Positions 28,249-37,936 of a stretch of 40,955 nucleotides of DNA are shown one piece after another (the stretch's first letter is position 1; each line of letters opens with the position of its first letter). Position numbers and translations under genes: made by a program. This DNA comes from Nocardia neocaledoniensis (GTDB lineage: Bacteria > Actinomycetota > Actinomycetes > Mycobacteriales > Mycobacteriaceae): assembly GCF_029868625.1 (NCBI RefSeq), contig NZ_JARWOJ010000095.1, forward strand, positions 1-40,955. Direction: 5' to 3'. The notes under the pieces are model-generated. The model worked only from the letters and a program-made list of their open reading frames with translations. It made no database searches and was not told where the DNA came from.

Positions 28249-29514
28249 TCATCGGCGGGATCGGCCCGCGCTCCTTTTCGGTTGCAGCGCACCGGGTCCC
28301 ATTCGCAGCGTCGCCGAGGCGACGGTCCGCCACCAGCGCCGCGCCGGATCGGGATCCTTGCCCGCACCGAGACGATGCAGCTGATCGGTGTGCCACTGCA
28401 GATCGACCACGCTGTCGAGGCTGCGTAGGTCACCGAACCGGCCGACCAGCCCGCGCGCCCCGCCCCAGCGCACGCTCGACGACGGCAAGCGCTCCAGCCC
28501 GCGCTCCAGCAGCGCCGTCCCCGCGTCGGGCGTCAGACAGGCGGGTCGCCCCAATCCGACCACCGCGCAATCACCGGTCGACACCGCGTCCGCCATGGCC
28601 GACCTGGTCCGGAAGCCGCCGGTGACCGCGATCGGCACCGTCCCCGCGACGTCGCGCACGGTCCGCGCGTAGGCCAGGAAGTAGGCCTCGCGCGCCGCGG
28701 TCGACGCGGCGACCGTGCCCATCATCGCGGGTGACTCGTAGGAACCGCCGCTGACCTCGATGAGATCGACGCCCTCCGCGACCAGTGCCCGCACCACCTC
28801 GCGCGACTCGTCCTCGCTGAAGCCGCCGCGCTGGAAGTCGGCCGAATTCAGTTTCACCGCGACCGCGAATCCCGGGCGCACGGCGGCGCGCATCGCCCGC
28901 ACGATCGCCAGGACGAACCGGCGTCGCCGCGCCGCGTCGCCGCCCCATTCGTCCTCGCGTCGGTTGGCCAGCGGGGAGAGGAACTGGCTCACCAGGTAGC
29001 CGTGCGCCGCGTGGAGCTGCACCCCGTCGAAGCCGGCCGCCTCGGCGATACCCGCCGCCGCGCCGAACCGCGCGATGAGGGCCAGGATCTCGGCGTGGCT
29101 GAGCGCGCGCGGCCGCACCGCGCCGGGCACCGCGGCCCTGAGCGCGCTCGGGGCGACCGGACGGGACCGTCCTGCCAGCGAATGTGCCTGTCTGCCAGGG
29201 TGATTGATCTGCATGAACAGCGGCGTCGCGGTCGGCCGGAAGGTGTCGGCCCAGCGGGTGAGTTCGGGCAGGTGCCGGTCGTCGGCGATCGCGACATTGC
29301 CCGGCTCGCTGAGGTGCTGATGGTCGACCGTCACATTGCCGGTGACCACCAGTCCGAAGCCGCCGTCGCGCCAGCGGGTGTAGAGCGTCTCCAGCCGCCG
29401 GGACGGTGCGCCGTCGGGGCGCCCGAGCGTTTCGCTCAGCGCCGATTTCATCAGCCGGTTGGGCAGGGTGACCCCGCACGGCAGGGTCAACGGATCGTCG
29501 AGCCGAGCAGTCAC
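28249..29514 (-). CDS. NADH:flavin oxidoreductase (Old Yellow Enzyme family)
   Basis: The 421-residue protein has a single TIM-barrel domain: LPCGVTLPNRLMKSALSE (FMN site), MQINHPGRQA (Gln102), the substrate His168/His171 pair in VQLHAAHGYL, QFLSPLANRREDEWGG and VGLGRP. OYEs reduce activated C=C bonds of enones, nitro-olefins and similar compounds with NAD(P)H. There is no C-terminal FAD/NAD-binding domain. The start is GTG 29514. It lies 102 bp downstream of the XRE-TetR regulator on the same strand. Confidence 0.88.
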   Translation of the reverse strand: MTARLDDPLTLPCGVTLPNRLMKSALSETLGRPDGAPSRRLETLYTRWRDGGFGLVVTGNVTVDHQHLSEPGNVAIADDRHLPELTRWADTFRPTATPLFMQINHPGRQAHSLAGRSRPVAPSALRAAVPGAVRPRALSHAEILALIARFGAAAGIAEAAGFDGVQLHAAHGYLVSQFLSPLANRREDEWGGDAARRRRFVLAIVRAMRAAVRPGFAVAVKLNSADFQRGGFSEDESREVVRALVAEGVDLIEVSGGSYESPAMMGTVAASTAAREAYFLAYARTVRDVAGTVPIAVTGGFRTRSAMADAVSTGDCAVVGLGRPACLTPDAGTALLERGLERLPSSSVRWGGARGLVGRFGDLRSLDSVVDLQWHTDQLHRLGAGKDPDPARRWWRTVASATLRMGPGALQPKRSAGRSRR

Positions 29515-29616
29515 GGCGACACCTCCACTGTGCCGGTCACCATGCCGCGACCGGACGCTGTCAGCGCGACCCTAGCAGCCCGGATCGGTGGCCCGACAGC
29601 CTCGATTCGGCCGTCC

Positions 29617-30468
29617 TCACCGGCCGATACCGAGCAGTCCGAGCGCGAATCCGGCGTAGTCGGTGGCGATCTGCTCCGGCGTGGCCGGACCGTCGAGGCG
29701 GAACCACTGGGGCAGCGACGTGCACATGGTCGAGATGGCGCGGCCCGCGGCCCTGGCGTGCACGGTCGGCAGGCCCGCCTCGGTGAGCGCGGCATCGATG
29801 TCGGCGTCGAGCAGGTATTGCAGTTCGTTGCGGGAGGCGGCGATGCGGCGCCGGTTGCCGGGGGTGAGGCTGCGCATCTCGCTGGCGCCGATGAAGGCCA
29901 GTTCGCGGCGGTGGGTGTGGAACAGCGCCAGCGCCTCGACCACCGCGACGACCCGGTCGCGGCCGCTGTCCGCCGAGCCGCGGGCCGCGCCGACGCGCCA
30001 GTGCAGTTCGTCCATGGTCAGGTCGAGTGCCCGGACGAGCAGGTCCTGCTTGTCGCGGTAGTGGTGGTAGACGCCGGGCACACTCATCCCCGCGCGCTGC
30101 GCGATCTCGCGCATGGTCGCGCCGTGATACCCGGTCTCGACGAAGGAGTCGATGGCCGCGGCGAGGACGGGATCGATCGCGAGCGGCGGGAAGGCGCGCC
30201 ATGCCCGCTCCGGTTCGGCCTCGGCCTGCCGTGCCGGGGCCCGGCGCCGGGTGGTCGGTTCACCCAGCAGCGCGGCCGTGGTGGTGCCGAGCGCGCCGGC
30301 CAGGTCGCGCAGCCGGGCGACCGAGACGCCGGTCTTGCCGTTCTCGACCGCGCTGAGCGTGGCCGCGCTGACCTCGACGCGCCGTGCGGTCTCCCGCAAC
30401 GACAGTCCCGCCGCGAGCCTTGCCCGCCGTATCCGCGCGCCGATCTCGGCGCCGTCAGCTGTCTTCAC
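29617..30468 (-). CDS. Transcriptional regulator with XRE-type HTH fused to a TetR domain
   Basis: The 283-residue protein carries two DNA-binding domains. Residues ~8-62 are a Cro/C1-type HTH (IGARIRRARLAAGLSLRETARRVEVSAATLSAVENGKTG). Residues ~92-140 are a TetR HTH (ALDPVLAAAIDSFVETGYHGATMREIAQRAGMSVPGVYHHYRDK), followed by a TetR-like ligand domain. A Pro/Arg/Ala-rich linker joins them. I start at GTG 30468, because the longer upstream frame overlaps the operator palindrome. It is divergent from the ACAD-APH-SDR operon and probably controls it; the ligand is likely a CoA-thioester or fatty acid. Confidence 0.85.
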   Translation of the reverse strand: MKTADGAEIGARIRRARLAAGLSLRETARRVEVSAATLSAVENGKTGVSVARLRDLAGALGTTTAALLGEPTTRRRAPARQAEAEPERAWRAFPPLAIDPVLAAAIDSFVETGYHGATMREIAQRAGMSVPGVYHHYRDKQDLLVRALDLTMDELHWRVGAARGSADSGRDRVVAVVEALALFHTHRRELAFIGASEMRSLTPGNRRRIAASRNELQYLLDADIDAALTEAGLPTVHARAAGRAISTMCTSLPQWFRLDGPATPEQIATDYAGFALGLLGIGR

Positions 30469-30470
30469 GG

Positions 30471-30489
30471 TGTTCAGGATACCTGAACA
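30471..30489. promoter_or_regulatory. Operator palindrome next to XRE-TetR gene
   Basis: TGTTCAGG-ATA-CCTGAACA is a perfect 8-bp inverted repeat with a 3-nt centre, 2 nt before the regulator start codon. A second copy of the half-site TGTTCAGG is at 30549-30556, over the likely start site of the ACAD promoter. Confidence 0.65.
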
Positions 30490-30513
30490 TTTGCCAACGT
30501 CGCACCAGCGTGG

Positions 30514-30543
30514 TTGACAGCTCATCGGCTTGCGTGCGATCGT
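30514..30543 (+). promoter_or_regulatory. Promoter of the ACAD-APH-SDR operon
   Basis: A consensus -35 TTGACA at 30514-30519 is followed after 18 nt by GATCGT (30538-30543), which fits TANNNT only partly. The half-site TGTTCAGG falls just after it. Confidence 0.5.
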
Positions 30544-30591
30544 TCCCGTGTTCAGGACCGAGCGAACGTTCGGCAGTGAGGAGCGGGTTCC

Positions 30592-31796
<1,205 letters not shown>

Positions 31797-31800
<4 letters not shown>

Positions 31801-32816
31801 CGTTGCCCGGCATGGATGTTCCCGCTCTCGACCGCTTTCTGCGCGACCACGGCGTCGACGTGCGCGGCCCGCTGCGGGTGGAGCTGATCAGCGGCGGGCG
31901 GTCGAATCTGACCTTCGTCGCCACCGACGGGGCCTCGCGCTGGGTCGTGCGCAGGCCGCCGGTGGCCGGTCTGACCCCGTCCGCGCACGACATGGCGCGC
32001 GAATACACCGTGACCACCGCGCTGCGTGATTCGGCGGTGCCGGTCGCGCGGCCGATCGCCTTCGACGCGGACGGCGCGGCGCTCGGCGCGCCGATGACCG
32101 TCGTGGACTACGTCGACGGCCGGGTGGTCCGCGATCAGGACGACCTCGCCGCACTGACCGACGACGAGGTCGCCGCGAGCGCCACCGAACTGGTGGGCGT
32201 GCTGGCCCGGCTGCACGCGATCGACCCGGCGGCCGTCGGCCTCGAGAAGTTCGGCAGGCCGACGGGATTCGTCGAACGCCAGGTGAATCTGTGGGCGTCC
32301 CAATGGGATCGGGTCAAGACGCGCGAGCTGGCCGATGTCGCGACCCTGCACGCCGCGCTGGTGGAGGCGATTCCGCGACGCTCGGCGGCCGCGATCGTGC
32401 ACGGCGACTTCCGGATCGACAACACGATCCTCGACGCGGCCGATCCCCGCCGGGTGCTGGCCGTCGTCGACTGGGAGATGTCGACCCTCGGTGATCCGCT
32501 CACCGATGTCGCGCTGATGTGTGTCTACCGCTCGCCGGTGTTCGACCTGGTCCTCGGCTCGTCGGCCGCCTGGACCAGCGACCGGATGCCGTCCGCGGAC
32601 ACCTTGGCCCAGACCTACGCGCGCGCGGCGGGCCGTGACCTCGACGACTGGGGCTTCTACCTGGCGCTGGCGAATTTCAAGCTCGGCGTGATCGGTGAGG
32701 GCATCACCCATCGGGCACTGCGGGGCTCGGACTCGGGCGCGGCCGCCGAACGCGTCGCCGAGGCGACCCCGGAATTCATGGCGGCGGGACTGCGCGCACT
32801 GGAGGGACGAGAATGA
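31797..32816 (+). CDS. Aminoglycoside-phosphotransferase-like kinase, LvaA-like
   Basis: The 339-residue protein has the APH/choline-kinase fold: ISGGRSNLTF, catalytic loop VHGDFRIDN (His202, Asp204, Arg206, Asp208, Asn209), then Asp225 in VVDWEMSTLGDPLTD. It overlaps the ACAD gene by ATGA (31797-31800). Proteins of this clade next to ACAD genes phosphorylate the hydroxyl of 4-hydroxyacyl-CoA; LvaA in Pseudomonas is one. The sequence does not prove the substrate. Similar genes in mycobacteria are often labelled fadE36 by mistake. Confidence 0.85.
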
Positions 32817-33556
32817 CCACGACCAAGACCGCACTGATCACCGGAGCGTCCCGTGGCATCGGCCTCGGCATCGCGCATCGCCTCGCCCGGCAAGGCTGTT
32901 CACTCACCATCACCGCGCGGGACGGCGCCCGGCTGGACGCGGTCGCCGCCGAACTGCGCGCCGGCGGCGCCCCCGAGGTCCACACCGTCGCCGCCGACAT
33001 GGCCGACGACGACGCCCTCGACCGCGTCCTGGCTTGCCACGCCGACCGGTTCGGCGCCATGTCGGCGCTGATCCTGAACGCGGGTGTCGGCACGGCGTCG
33101 CCGATCGAGGAGGTCACGACGCGACGCTTCGACAAGACCGTCACGGTGAACCTGCGGGCGCCGCTGCACCTGATCCAGGGCGCGCTGCCGATGCTGCGCG
33201 TCGCGGCGTGCGCCGACCCGGAGCGCGGCGCGAAGGTCGTCGCGCTGTCCTCGATCACCGGCGTGTACGCCGAGTCGGGGCTGGCCGTCTACGGCGCCAC
33301 CAAAGCCGCCCTGATCTCGCTGCTCACCACCCTGAACGCCGAGGAGTCCGGCAACGGCATCGCGGCGACCACCATCGCGCCCGGCTATGTCGACACCGAA
33401 ATGAGCGCGTGGATCCACGACCGGATTCCGCCGGAGCGGATGCTGGCGGTGAACGACGTGGTCGAGATGGTCGACGCCGTACTGCGCCTGTCGGCGCGCG
33501 CGGTGGTGCCCTCGATCGTGCTCTCGCGCGCGGGCACCGACGGTTACCGGGCCTGA
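32813..33556 (+). CDS. Short-chain dehydrogenase/reductase (third gene of ACAD-APH operon)
   Basis: The 247-residue protein has TGASRGIG (10-17), NAG near 90, Asn113, and the catalytic Ser146/147, Tyr160 and Lys164 (SSITGVYAESGLAVYGATKAA). It overlaps the kinase gene by ATGA. Its place in the operon suggests that it reduces a 4-keto or 3-keto acyl-CoA (LvaD role) or oxidises the reverse product. The stop codon is inside the 33550-33569 hairpin. Confidence 0.88.
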   Translation: MTTTKTALITGASRGIGLGIAHRLARQGCSLTITARDGARLDAVAAELRAGGAPEVHTVAADMADDDALDRVLACHADRFGAMSALILNAGVGTASPIEEVTTRRFDKTVTVNLRAPLHLIQGALPMLRVAACADPERGAKVVALSSITGVYAESGLAVYGATKAALISLLTTLNAEESGNGIAATTIAPGYVDTEMSAWIHDRIPPERMLAVNDVVEMVDAVLRLSARAVVPSIVLSRAGTDGYRA

Positions 33557-33569
33557 GCGGGCTCAGGCC
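33550..33569. terminator. Hairpin enclosing both stop codons of convergent genes
   Basis: GGCCTGAG-CGGG-CTCAGGCC is a perfect 8-bp stem. TGA of the plus-strand SDR is at 33554-33556 and TCA (TGA on minus) of the AurF gene is at 33563-33565. Both sit inside the arms. Confidence 0.7.
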
Positions 33570-34543
33570 GTGCGGCGCAGGGGTTCGCTGCGGTAGCGGG
33601 CGTTGCCGCCGTCGATCTTCAGCAGCTTCCACAGCTGCCTGGTGACGGGGTTCATCAGTCCCAGATCGTCGGCGAGCGCGCGCATGTCGCCGAAGAATCC
33701 GCTGAGGATCTTGCGGCTGGTGGGGCTGCGCCAGAACGCGTCGGCGAACACCTCGTCGGGAATGTCGAACTTGCGCGCGAAGGATTTCGACGGCTTCACC
33801 AGTTCGTCGGCGAGCCAGCGCATCGCGATCGGGAACGCGACCGCGCAGACCGCCGTGCTCACCGGGTTCATCCGCGCCAGGTGGGCGCGCAGGAACTCGT
33901 TGGCGAAGCTGATGTGGCGCGCCTCCTCGGCGATGTGGATCTCCATGATCCGCAGCAGCGTGGGCTGGGTGGCGCTCCCCGAGCGGATCAGCGCCTTCTG
34001 GTAGTGGTCGATCGGCTCCTCGCCACCGAGGATGCCGATGAACAGGATCACCCAGAAGTAGCCGCCCGCGACGCCGATGAACGGGGAGGCGATCCGGAAC
34101 AGCGGCCGCATGCCGGGGACGTCGTCACCGATGCGGTTCACCAGCTCCTGGAACATCTGGATGTGGTTGCACTCCTCGGTCATCTCGTGGAGGCAGTAGC
34201 GGAATTCGGGCGAGCCGTTGGGCAGCGCCATCGCGTACTGCATCATGCCGCGGATGAGGATGGACTCGAAGGCCAGCCCGACCTTGGCCGCGTTGGCCTG
34301 CCGCCACCGGCCGATCTCGATCTGCCGTTCGAGCGGCAGCTCCTGGTACCAGCGGGTGGCACCGAGCGGGTCGAGGTCGGGCGAGAGCACCCAGCGCGGA
34401 TCGTCGCGATCCACGGCGAACTCCGGGGAGTCCCAGTCGATGTCGAGGTAGGGGTCGAATCGGCGGTGCACCGACCCCTCCGACAGCGTCGCGAGGGTGT
34501 CGGCGTAGGCGGGATTGCTGGTCGCGGTCTTCGAGAACGTCAT
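33563..34543 (-). CDS. AurF-type non-heme di-iron oxygenase
   Basis: The 326-residue protein matches p-aminobenzoate N-oxygenase AurF in size and ligand spacing. The seven metal ligands of AurF have clear counterparts: Glu93 (AFES), Glu124 and His127 (TEECNH), Glu176 (GGEEPIDH), His203, Glu207 and His210 (HIAEEARH). The gaps 3, 27, 4 and 3 agree with AurF. The family oxidises arylamines or, in other members, alkyl groups. Substrate unknown. On the minus strand, it is downstream of the SDR at 34655. Confidence 0.85.
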   Translation of the reverse strand: MTFSKTATSNPAYADTLATLSEGSVHRRFDPYLDIDWDSPEFAVDRDDPRWVLSPDLDPLGATRWYQELPLERQIEIGRWRQANAAKVGLAFESILIRGMMQYAMALPNGSPEFRYCLHEMTEECNHIQMFQELVNRIGDDVPGMRPLFRIASPFIGVAGGYFWVILFIGILGGEEPIDHYQKALIRSGSATQPTLLRIMEIHIAEEARHISFANEFLRAHLARMNPVSTAVCAVAFPIAMRWLADELVKPSKSFARKFDIPDEVFADAFWRSPTSRKILSGFFGDMRALADDLGLMNPVTRQLWKLLKIDGGNARYRSEPLRRTA

Positions 34544-34654
34544 TGTTTCTCTCCATCGTCACAAGGATCGCCGGTGTGTGGGCGAGGTCCCTGATCTGAA
34601 TGTAACGCACTGTCTCACGTATTTCCAGGGGAGAAACGACAGGTCCCGACCGGC
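34544..34654 (-). promoter_or_regulatory. Gap before AurF gene with possible promoter
   Basis: On the minus strand a TGGAAA and a TACATT (TANNNT) are 17 nt apart about 50 nt before the start, with GAGACAGTGCGTTAC between, as TetR-type operators often have. No perfect palindrome is present. The evidence is weak. Confidence 0.3.
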
Positions 34655-35503
34655 TCAGTCGGCGCGCGGGACACGTCCGTCGACGTCGGTGAATCCGTAG
34701 TCCACGGCGAGGTCGGCGACCTTCCACGCCTTCCCGGCGCGGGCGCCGCGCCCGGGGTCGGCGGCCAGCGCGACGACCGCGCGGCCGGCGAACCGGGGCG
34801 TCTCGGCGGCATCGAGATCGAAGGTGCCTTCGCCGGGCAGGGTGACCTCGCGGCGGCCGTGCTCGTCGGCCGGGATCAGCTGCAGCAGTTCGGTGTTCAC
34901 GATGCCGGGCCAGATCGAGACCGCCGTCGCGCCGGTGCCGTCCAGATCGTGGGCGAGATCGGCGGTGAGCCGGTCCAGCGCCGTCTTGGCGACGCCGTAC
35001 ACGGCATTGTGCATGTAGCGCTCGGCGCCGGGGGACGAGACGTTGACGATCAAGCCCGCCGACTCGATCAGCAGCGGCGCCGCGAGCACGCTGGCGACGT
35101 AGTGTGACCGCACGCCGATGTCGAAGGTCTCGTCCCAGGCCTTCGCCGGCACCTCCCAGAACTTGCGGCCGAGCCAGCGCGCGGCGGCGGGGGAGTTGTA
35201 GACGTTGTTCACCAGCACATCCAGGCGCCCCTGCTCCGCGCGCACCTGGGCGAACAGCTGCTCGACCGCCGCGTCGTCGGTGTGATCGCACACCACCGCC
35301 ACGCCGCGCCCGCCCAGCGCGGTGACCTCGGCCGCGGTGTCGTGCACCGTGCCGGGCAGTCGACCCGTGGCGGTCGTGCGTCCGGTCACGTACACCGTCG
35401 CCCCGGCGGCGCCCAGTTCCAGCGCGATGCCTTTGCCGATGCCGCGACTGGCGCCGGTGACGACGGCGACTCTGCCGCCGAGAATCTCGGGTGTTCCGCT
35501 CAT
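34655..35503 (-). CDS. Short-chain dehydrogenase/reductase (DHRS1-like)
   Basis: The 282-residue protein has TGASRGIGKGIALELGAAGATVYVTGRT, DHTDDAAVEQLF, VLVNNVYNSPAAARW, and VNVSSPGAERYMHNAVYGVAKTALDRL (Ser, Tyr and Lys). Such DHRS1-like SDRs have a longer insertion after the NNA motif, seen here (RKFWEVPAKAWDETFDIGVRSHY). NAD(P)-dependent; substrate unknown. It is divergent from the epoxide-hydrolase-like gene with a KstR-like site between. Confidence 0.87.
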   Translation of the reverse strand: MSGTPEILGGRVAVVTGASRGIGKGIALELGAAGATVYVTGRTTATGRLPGTVHDTAAEVTALGGRGVAVVCDHTDDAAVEQLFAQVRAEQGRLDVLVNNVYNSPAAARWLGRKFWEVPAKAWDETFDIGVRSHYVASVLAAPLLIESAGLIVNVSSPGAERYMHNAVYGVAKTALDRLTADLAHDLDGTGATAVSIWPGIVNTELLQLIPADEHGRREVTLPGEGTFDLDAAETPRFAGRAVVALAADPGRGARAGKAWKVADLAVDYGFTDVDGRVPRAD

Positions 35504-35528
35504 GGCCTCCAGACATTACCGTCAAAAT

Positions 35529-35542
35529 AGGAACACGTTCTA
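35529..35542. promoter_or_regulatory. KstR-like operator
   Basis: On the minus strand the 14 bases read TAGAACGTGTTCCT, matching the KstR motif TnnAACnnGTTnnA in the T, AAC and GTT positions with a single final mismatch. It lies between two divergent metabolic genes. KstR controls cholesterol catabolism genes in mycobacteria and rhodococci. Confidence 0.5.
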
Positions 35543-35558
35543 GAAATGGGAGACGGTA

Positions 35559-36542
35559 GTGGAGCTGACCCGACGATTCCTGGACACCGGCGGTGTCCGG
35601 ATGCACGTCACCGAACAGGGGCAGGGGTATCCGGTGGTGTTCTGCCACGGCTTCCCGCACACCTCGTACCTGTGGCACCGCCAGCTCGCCGCTGTCGCCG
35701 CCGCGGGATACCGGGGCGTCGCGCCCGATCTGCGTGGCTACGGACGCACGGACGCGCCCACCGACGTGGCGGCCTATACCAACGAGGCGGTCATCGGTGA
35801 TCTGCTGGCGCTGCTCGACGATCTCGGCGCCGAGCGGGCGGTCTTCGTCGGTCTCGACTTCGGCGCCCAGCTGGTGTGGGAGCTGGCGCTGCGCGAGCCG
35901 GGGCGGGTGGCGGCGGCCGCGGTGCTGAACAATCCGTTCTCGCCACGACCGCCGCGCGCGCCGTCGGAGTTCTGGACGAAGGCCGCGCAGCGGCACTTCC
36001 TGCACCTGGCTTACTTCCAGGAGCCCGGAGTGGCCGACGCCGAACTGGCCGCCCGGCCGCGCGAATTCCTCGCCCGCGTCTACTACTCGCTCTCGGGTGA
36101 CTACCACTACCTCGACACCTGGCAGAACCCGCCGGGACTCGGCTATCTGGACGTGTTGCCGAAGGCGCCGGATCTGCCGTGGCCGTGGCTCAGCGAGGCC
36201 GAATTCGACACCGTGGCCACGGAATTCGAACGCACCGGCTTCACCGGTGGGCTGAACTGGTATCGCAATCTGGACCGCAACTGGGCGCTCACCGAGGCGT
36301 TCGCCGGTGCGAAGATCGACGTGCCGACCTACTTTCTGTACGGCGAGAACGACCCCGACATGGAGGGTTTCAGCGGTCGTGATCCGCTCGCGACGCTGCG
36401 CGCGAATGTCACGGATCTGCGTGCGGTGGTGCGGGTTCCGCAGGCTGGGCACCTGGTGCAGCTCGAGCGGACCGACCTGGTCGACGCGTTCCTGCTCGAC
36501 GCGCTGCGCGATCTCGGGGTGCCTCAGCGGACGCGGTCGTAA
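35559..36542 (+). CDS. Epoxide-hydrolase-like alpha/beta hydrolase
   Basis: The 327-residue protein has HGFPHTSY (30-37), the nucleophile Asp100 in GLDFGAQLVW (the usual GHDWG is altered), Tyr residues in the cap (VYYSLSGDYHYLD, NWYRNL) that could activate the epoxide, and His298 in QAGHLVQLE. YGENDPDM holds a candidate acid. The closest type is EphA/soluble epoxide hydrolase of actinobacteria. A GTG start lies 55 bp from the SDR start. It ends with a 19-bp overlap with the DHFR-like gene. Confidence 0.86.
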   Translation: MELTRRFLDTGGVRMHVTEQGQGYPVVFCHGFPHTSYLWHRQLAAVAAAGYRGVAPDLRGYGRTDAPTDVAAYTNEAVIGDLLALLDDLGAERAVFVGLDFGAQLVWELALREPGRVAAAAVLNNPFSPRPPRAPSEFWTKAAQRHFLHLAYFQEPGVADAELAARPREFLARVYYSLSGDYHYLDTWQNPPGLGYLDVLPKAPDLPWPWLSEAEFDTVATEFERTGFTGGLNWYRNLDRNWALTEAFAGAKIDVPTYFLYGENDPDMEGFSGRDPLATLRANVTDLRAVVRVPQAGHLVQLERTDLVDAFLLDALRDLGVPQRTRS

Positions 36543-37114
36543 CGCACGGCGACCTCGCCGAGTTCGCCGACATCGTGGCGGGCGACGCGCCACCGCGTCC
36601 CCGGCAGGCCGTCCTCGAACAGTCGCGCACCGGAACCGGCGATCTCCGGGGTGACCAGCAGGTACAGCCGGTCGACGAGGTCGGCGGCCAGGAGATCCTT
36701 GATGACGGTGGGGCTGCTGTTGACGAGGATCTCCCCGCCGTCCTCGGTCCGGAGCGCGGAGATCACCTCGGCGGCGGGCGTGTTCACCACGCGGGTGCGG
36801 TCCCACGGCGCGGCGGCGAGGGTGGTCGACAAGACGACCTTCTCGGTCTCGATCAGCCACTTCGCGTAGGCGCGGTCGCGCGGATCGGCGGTGTCGTCGG
36901 CGGCGACCGTCGGCCAGTACGCGAGGAAGCCCTCGGCATTGCGGCGGCCGAGAACGGCGGTCGTCGCGTTCTCCCAGATCCGGGTCAGGTGGTCGCGGGC
37001 GACCTCGGTCGTGGCATAGCGGACGATCGCGTCGGCGTCGGTGGGGCCGCCGGGGCCGTGGTAGCGGCCGTCGATGGTGAGCGCGAGGTTGGCGGTGACG
37101 AGGCGGGTGGTCAT
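36524..37114 (-). CDS. Dihydrofolate-reductase-like (RibD C-terminal) protein
   Basis: The 196-residue protein has LVTANLALTIDGRYHGPGG at its N-terminus, VLGRRNAEGFLAYW, KVVLSTTLAAAPWDRTRVV and ILVNSSPTVIKDLLAADLVDRLYLLVTPEIAGSGARLFEDG. This is the RibD/DHFR reductase fold that uses NADPH. The flavin or pterin substrate is not clear. The ATG overlaps the upstream gene's stop (37111-37114), so it is made together with the ArsR-SRPBCC protein. Confidence 0.85.
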   Translation of the reverse strand: MTTRLVTANLALTIDGRYHGPGGPTDADAIVRYATTEVARDHLTRIWENATTAVLGRRNAEGFLAYWPTVAADDTADPRDRAYAKWLIETEKVVLSTTLAAAPWDRTRVVNTPAAEVISALRTEDGGEILVNSSPTVIKDLLAADLVDRLYLLVTPEIAGSGARLFEDGLPGTRWRVARHDVGELGEVAVRYDRVR

Positions 37115-37929
37115 GGGGTGGGGCCCTTCTGCTGATCGAGGTCGATGGTGTGGGCGAGGTTGTCGAGCACCTGCCCCCAGCCGGTCGCGATGCCGGCGAC
37201 GTAGGGGGCCGCGGCGACGGCGGTGTCGGTGATGGTCAGGTCGACGCGCAGGTGGGTGCCGTCCGCGCGCCGGTCGAGGGTGAGGTCGTAGCGGCCGGTG
37301 AACGAGACCGCGCCGGTTGCGTCCAGGACCGACAGGTCGAACATCAGGCGCCCTGGCTCGTCGGCGCGCCGGACGCGTCCGGCCGAGGCGTAGACGTGGC
37401 CGTCGGCGTCGCGGTAGTCGAGGACCGCTCGGCCGCCCGGGACCGGGTCGAGGGCGCAGGCGGTGACGGTCATCGACGGCGGGGCCCACCACGCACCGAG
37501 CAGCTCGGCGTCCACCCAGTACCGCCACACCGTCTCGGGCGACGCGGCAAGCACGCGCTCGAAGGTGAAGGTGCGCCCGTCGGCCCATCGGTCCTGGTCG
37601 GCGGCGAGGGTTTCGGCCTCGATGGCCGCGCGATAGCGCTCCACCACGTCGCGTTCACCGGCATTCGCGGCGGCGGTATCCAGCAGCGCGCGCAGCCGGT
37701 GTTCGAGCGCGCGCAGGGGCGCGGCTTCCAGTGCGTAGACGCGGCGCTGTCCGAGTGGGAACACCGTGACCAGCTCTGCCTTGGCGAGGGTCTGCAGGTG
37801 CTTGGTGGTCTGCGGCTGGCGCAGGCCGGTGAGCTCGGCCAGCTCGCCGACCGAACGCGGTCGCTCGGCGAGGAGTTCGACGATGCGCCACCGCGCGGCG
37901 TCTCCGAGTGCTGCTGCTGTCGCTTCCAC
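37111..37929 (-). CDS. ArsR-type repressor fused to SRPBCC domain
   Basis: The 272-residue protein has an ArsR winged helix (ALGDAARWRIVELLAERPRSVGELAELTGLRQPQTTKHLQTLAKAELVTVFPLGQRRVYAL), followed by an AHSA1-like SRPBCC domain (TFTFERVLAASPETVWRYWVDAELLGAWWAPPSM, then TGRYDLTLDRRADGTHLRVDLTI). Conserved Cys of metal-sensing ArsR proteins are not seen, so it may sense a ligand through the SRPBCC pocket. I start at GTG 37929; TTG 37950 would overlap the operator repeats. Confidence 0.84.
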   Translation of the reverse strand: MEATAAALGDAARWRIVELLAERPRSVGELAELTGLRQPQTTKHLQTLAKAELVTVFPLGQRRVYALEAAPLRALEHRLRALLDTAAANAGERDVVERYRAAIEAETLAADQDRWADGRTFTFERVLAASPETVWRYWVDAELLGAWWAPPSMTVTACALDPVPGGRAVLDYRDADGHVYASAGRVRRADEPGRLMFDLSVLDATGAVSFTGRYDLTLDRRADGTHLRVDLTITDTAVAAAPYVAGIATGWGQVLDNLAHTIDLDQQKGPTP

Positions 37930-37936
37930 GCAGCAA

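Noticed and set aside
30563..30572. CGAACGTTCG palindrome before the ACAD gene as a LexA or KstR site
   Set aside because: It lacks the flanking bases and spacing of either motif; a 10-bp palindrome in GC-rich DNA may be chance.
34125..36860. A 911-codon minus-strand open frame crossing several genes
   Set aside because: It overlaps three recognised genes in other frames and has only low-complexity Arg/Ala/Gly sequence.
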